Under the pieces are notes generated by a model, which saw only the letters and a list, made by a program, of their open reading frames with translations, was not told the origin of the DNA and ran no database searches. 64,000 nt of DNA, from positions 62,001 to 126,000 of the forward strand of contig CALFLL010000072.1 in NCBI GenBank assembly GCA_937880845.1, given 5' to 3'. The position numbers were made by a program, and so were the translations under genes. Source of the stretch: an uncultured Drancourtella sp. (GTDB taxonomy: Bacteria; Bacillota; Clostridia; Lachnospirales; Lachnospiraceae). Below are positions 62,364 through 64,000 of the stretch, piece after piece. How positions within the stretch are numbered: position 1 is the stretch's first letter; each line of letters opens with the position of its first letter.

Positions 62364-62573
62364 TTGAGAGGTAATAATGAATTAAGGACGAGAACGTATA
62401 ATGTACGAGTAGGGGACAAAGTTTGGGTAGACGGACAGCCCGCCTTTTCTGTAAAAGGTGGAGGCAACAGATTTGATGTCTACACCATGAAAGAAATGAT
62501 TGCAGCATTTTACGGAGAAAACTGTAAATGCATCATTATTAAACAGAGTGGTAGAAAAGTAGTAATTGAATAA
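62364..62573 (+). CDS. Small protein of unknown function (69 residues)
   Basis: TTG start 9 nt after GAGG. Basic N-terminus (MRGNNELRTRTYNVRVGD), a beta-rich middle (KVWVDGQPAFSVKGGGNRFDVYTM) and CKCIIIKQSGRKVVIE at the end. Not recognised. Followed by a strong terminator, and preceded by the rightward consensus promoter, so probably a real gene. Confidence 0.55.
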   Translation: MRGNNELRTRTYNVRVGDKVWVDGQPAFSVKGGGNRFDVYTMKEMIAAFYGENCKCIIIKQSGRKVVIE

Positions 62574-62616
62574 AGAAGGATAATCGCTCGGACAAGAGCT
62601 ATCCGCAATGCGAGAT

Positions 62617-62669
62617 AAGCCGGAGCAGAATGGTATTGGTATGCCATTTTGCTCCGGTTTATTTTTTTG
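62617..62669 (+). terminator. Intrinsic terminator
   Basis: 17-bp stem (62617-62633 with 62644-62660, one G-T pair), then T7. Confidence 0.9.
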
Positions 62670-62734
62670 CCACAAAAGAAGTGGATGACAAATGAAAAAA
62701 CAACTGAAACAGACGAAAAATATAAACATAATAT

Positions 62735-62763
62735 TTGACAAAAGGAACATATGTTCGTATAAT
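62735..62763 (+). promoter_or_regulatory. Consensus promoter with a LexA-like box in the spacer
   Basis: TTGACA (62735-62740), 17-nt spacer, TATAAT (62758-62763). The spacer holds GAACATATGTTC (62745-62756), a perfect palindrome that matches the Gram-positive LexA/DinR box (CGAAC-N4-GTTCG) except for the first C. Suggests SOS-controlled expression. Confidence 0.75.
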
Positions 62764-62866
62764 ATAAGCATCGCTACCTTGGAAATGCTAAACAATCTAT
62801 TGTTGTTGGAAAACTTGGTCAGCTTTGACTTTCCCTTTAGCTGGCTTTCTGCTGAAGGAGGCTAAC

Positions 62867-63040
62867 ATGCAAAAAGTTGACATTATACCAGTTGCGTGCC
62901 CAACATGCAAAAACAAAAGATTATTTGACATTGATTTACATACAGAGGGAAACATACAGATAAAATGCCCTAAGTGCAGATCAATTGTTAGAGTAAAAAT
63001 GCATAGACAAGAAATTCATACTGAGCAAATCGGGATATAG
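62867..63040 (+). CDS. Small zinc-ribbon protein (Cys-rich KTR-like)
   Basis: 57 residues. Two CxxC knuckles, CPTCKNKR and CPKCRS, about 22 residues apart. It resembles the Cys-rich KTR-type small proteins of conjugative elements, though shorter and without certainty. AAGGAGG 5 nt before ATG 62867; the longer frame from 62,825 lacks a ribosome site. Its promoter carries the LexA-like box. Confidence 0.72.
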   Translation: MQKVDIIPVACPTCKNKRLFDIDLHTEGNIQIKCPKCRSIVRVKMHRQEIHTEQIGI

Positions 63041-63058
63041 GATTACTCTATAATCACC

Positions 63059-63118
63059 AACGCCTGATGAATATGGGATGTTTATTAAGGGACAACAACC
63101 ATATCATCAGGCGTTTTT
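63059..63118 (+). terminator. Intrinsic terminator with long stem
   Basis: AACGCCTGATGA (63059-63070) pairs with TCATCAGGCGTT (63104-63115) and the stem continues with ATATGG/CCATAT and a one-base bulge; T5 follows. The XRE gene starts 28 bases later, so this may be a regulated attenuator. Confidence 0.8.
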
Positions 63119-63145
63119 ATGCCTGTAAGAGGGAGGTGAGTCGGT

Positions 63146-63481
63146 TTGACAGATGAAGAAAAGAATATATTTGGGAATCAATTAAGGGAACGAAGGAATG
63201 AATTAAATCTTACAACACAGAAAGTTGCTTTAGATGCGGAGGTAGGAGAGTCAACTTACAAACGGTTAGAGGCTGGCGATGGAAATCCTCGTTTAGATAC
63301 ACTGATTAAAATTGTAAAATGTTTGAAAACCGACTTGAACTCCGTAGTGCCTCAGGAACATTTATGTAAAGATGCTGGGATTTGGCAAATAGTACGGAAG
63401 CTGTTAAGTATGGATAAAAAGAAAATGAATAAGGCAATAAAAGCAATTCTAGCAATGTTGGATGCAATGTCTGATGATTAA
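63146..63481 (+). CDS. XRE-family transcriptional regulator (small)
   Basis: 111 residues. HTH at about 9-64 (LRERRNELNLTTQKVALDAEVGESTYKRLEAGDGNPRLDTL, cited by sense) followed by a short helical tail (MDKKKMNKAIKAILAMLDAM). TTG start 7 nt after GGGAGGTGA. The layout fits a phage- or ICE-type control protein. Confidence 0.88.
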   Translation: MTDEEKNIFGNQLRERRNELNLTTQKVALDAEVGESTYKRLEAGDGNPRLDTLIKIVKCLKTDLNSVVPQEHLCKDAGIWQIVRKLLSMDKKKMNKAIKAILAMLDAMSDD

Positions 63482-63527
63482 GGGTTATTGAACTTGGAGT
63501 GATGAGTCAATGACCTTTATTTTTTTG
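63480..63527 (+). terminator. Intrinsic terminator after the small XRE gene
   Basis: Stem of about 11 bp with a G bulge (63480-63491 with 63507-63517), T7. Confidence 0.7.
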
Positions 63528-63555
63528 AAAAAGACAATAAAGGAGCTTTTATTAG

Positions 63556-63603
63556 ATGAGAAAATTATATAAAATTGTTGTATGTTTGATTCATGAACAA
63601 TAA
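63556..63603 (+). CDS. Possible 15-codon leader peptide
   Basis: ATG 10 nt after AAAGGAG (63539-63545) opens 15 codons ending TAA. It sits 40 bases before the next gene. Could be a leader peptide; could be chance. Confidence 0.22.
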   Translation: MRKLYKIVVCLIHEQ

Positions 63604-63642
63604 TGAATAATAAACCAGATACTAACGGAGGATATGTTAAAA

Positions 63643-64000
63643 ATGGGAAGAACAAGTGATTATACTAAGCAGGTGCGTAACGAAGAATATGAGAACAGTG
63701 TTGAAACGACAAAGAAAAGTGCTAAAAGTTTCGCAGATATAAAGAGGATGTTTGCAAAAGAACCAATGACTGCAGAGCAATTTGGAATATATTTAGGTGG
63801 ATGTAAAGCAGCGGGAGATTTTATAAGTGATAAGACAATCAAAAGGTATATCGAAAAATTATGCAAAATGAGTGATGGGAAAATAACAGCTTCGAAATTT
63901 ATGAAAACAGTAGATGGAACAGAGGTTTACATTATTCAACCGGAAATACAGGAATTGTTAGTTGCAATGTTCGATACAGATTTTTTTGGCGCAAAGGGGA
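63643..64000 (+). CDS. Unidentified protein, 3' end cut by window
   Basis: At least 119 codons with no stop to the right edge. Begins MGRTSDYTKQVRNEEYENSV, lysine-rich, with a possible HTH-like segment (TAEQFGIYLGGCKAAGDFISDKTIKRYIEKL, cited by sense). Start taken at ATG 63643, 11 nt after GGAGG; ATG 63634 is only 2 nt from it. Not recognised; the neighbours suggest a mobile-element gene. Confidence 0.65.
   Translation, partial: MGRTSDYTKQVRNEEYENSVETTKKSAKSFADIKRMFAKEPMTAEQFGIYLGGCKAAGDFISDKTIKRYIEKLCKMSDGKITASKFMKTVDGTEVYIIQPEIQELLVAMFDTDFFGAKG

Noticed and set aside
61819..64000. Defined ends of an integrative element
   Set aside because: The regulators look element-like, but no integrase, relaxase, direct repeat or attachment site is visible before the window ends.

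Overview
The window looks like the chromosome of a low-G+C anaerobic Firmicute of the Lachnospiraceae type (gut Clostridia). The evidence is a B12-dependent MetH without a reactivation domain, a group-B-like [FeFe] hydrogenase, a Na+-pumping biotin decarboxylase operon, TTGACA/TATAAT promoters with AGGAGG ribosome sites, and a LoaP-type antiterminator. I cannot fix the genus or species. I see no rRNA, tRNA or CRISPR array.

Region 1 (1-30,005) is mostly core genome: metH (cut at the left edge), hydrogenase, alaS, rpsU, a CmpB-like membrane protein, two D,D-carboxypeptidases, a HAD phosphatase and a phosphoesterase, scpA-scpB, a DAHP synthase and an amidohydrolase. Next comes a RAYT transposase between two REP-like palindromes, with a third copy about 2.7 kb upstream. 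A divergent Xaa-Pro aminopeptidase/peptide transporter pair follows. After it is a five-gene operon (20,956-26,167) combining an acyl-CoA carboxyltransferase, a biotin carrier, OadG and OadB pump subunits and an OadA/5S-type pyruvate carboxyltransferase. An RpiR regulator, a BaiN-like flavoprotein and cmk close the region.

Region 2 (about 30,040-59,190) is a surface-polysaccharide locus of about 29 kb. Its first part encodes the chain-length/phosphorelay module (PHP phosphatase, Wzz-like protein, CpsD kinase), an Ig-like protein, an LCP ligase and a membrane 4,6-dehydratase. Then come a structured leader, loaP, an intrinsic terminator and the long biosynthetic operon. That operon has a bacillosamine-type set (PglD/F/E/C-like), a UDP-L-FucNAc set (CapE/G/F-like), glycosyltransferases, Wzy, Wzx, UDP-glucose dehydrogenase and GlmS. 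Several genes between 38.5 and 52.5 kb are visibly more A+T-rich than their neighbours, suggesting acquisition.

The most unusual signal is a set of four poly-G tracts in this locus. G10 lies in the -35/-10 spacer of the locus promoter. G10 breaks the NAD-binding loop codons of the first dehydratase (out of frame here). G9 lies between two in-frame starts of the second dehydratase (in frame here). G7 breaks a GNAT gene (out of frame here). This reads as a multi-switch phase-variable polysaccharide locus that is also under LoaP antitermination. Homopolymer sequencing error is the main alternative.

Region 3 (59,265-64,000) is accessory: small membrane, HTH and VanZ-like genes, a minus-strand XRE-type regulator, and a 545-bp intergenic segment. 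That segment has three consensus promoters, repeated GTTACAC motifs and a candidate small RNA or micro-peptide gene antisense to a rightward transcript. It is followed by small genes including a zinc ribbon whose promoter holds a LexA-like palindrome, an XRE regulator, and a gene cut by the right edge. This resembles the control region of a mobile element, but no integrase or attachment site is visible.
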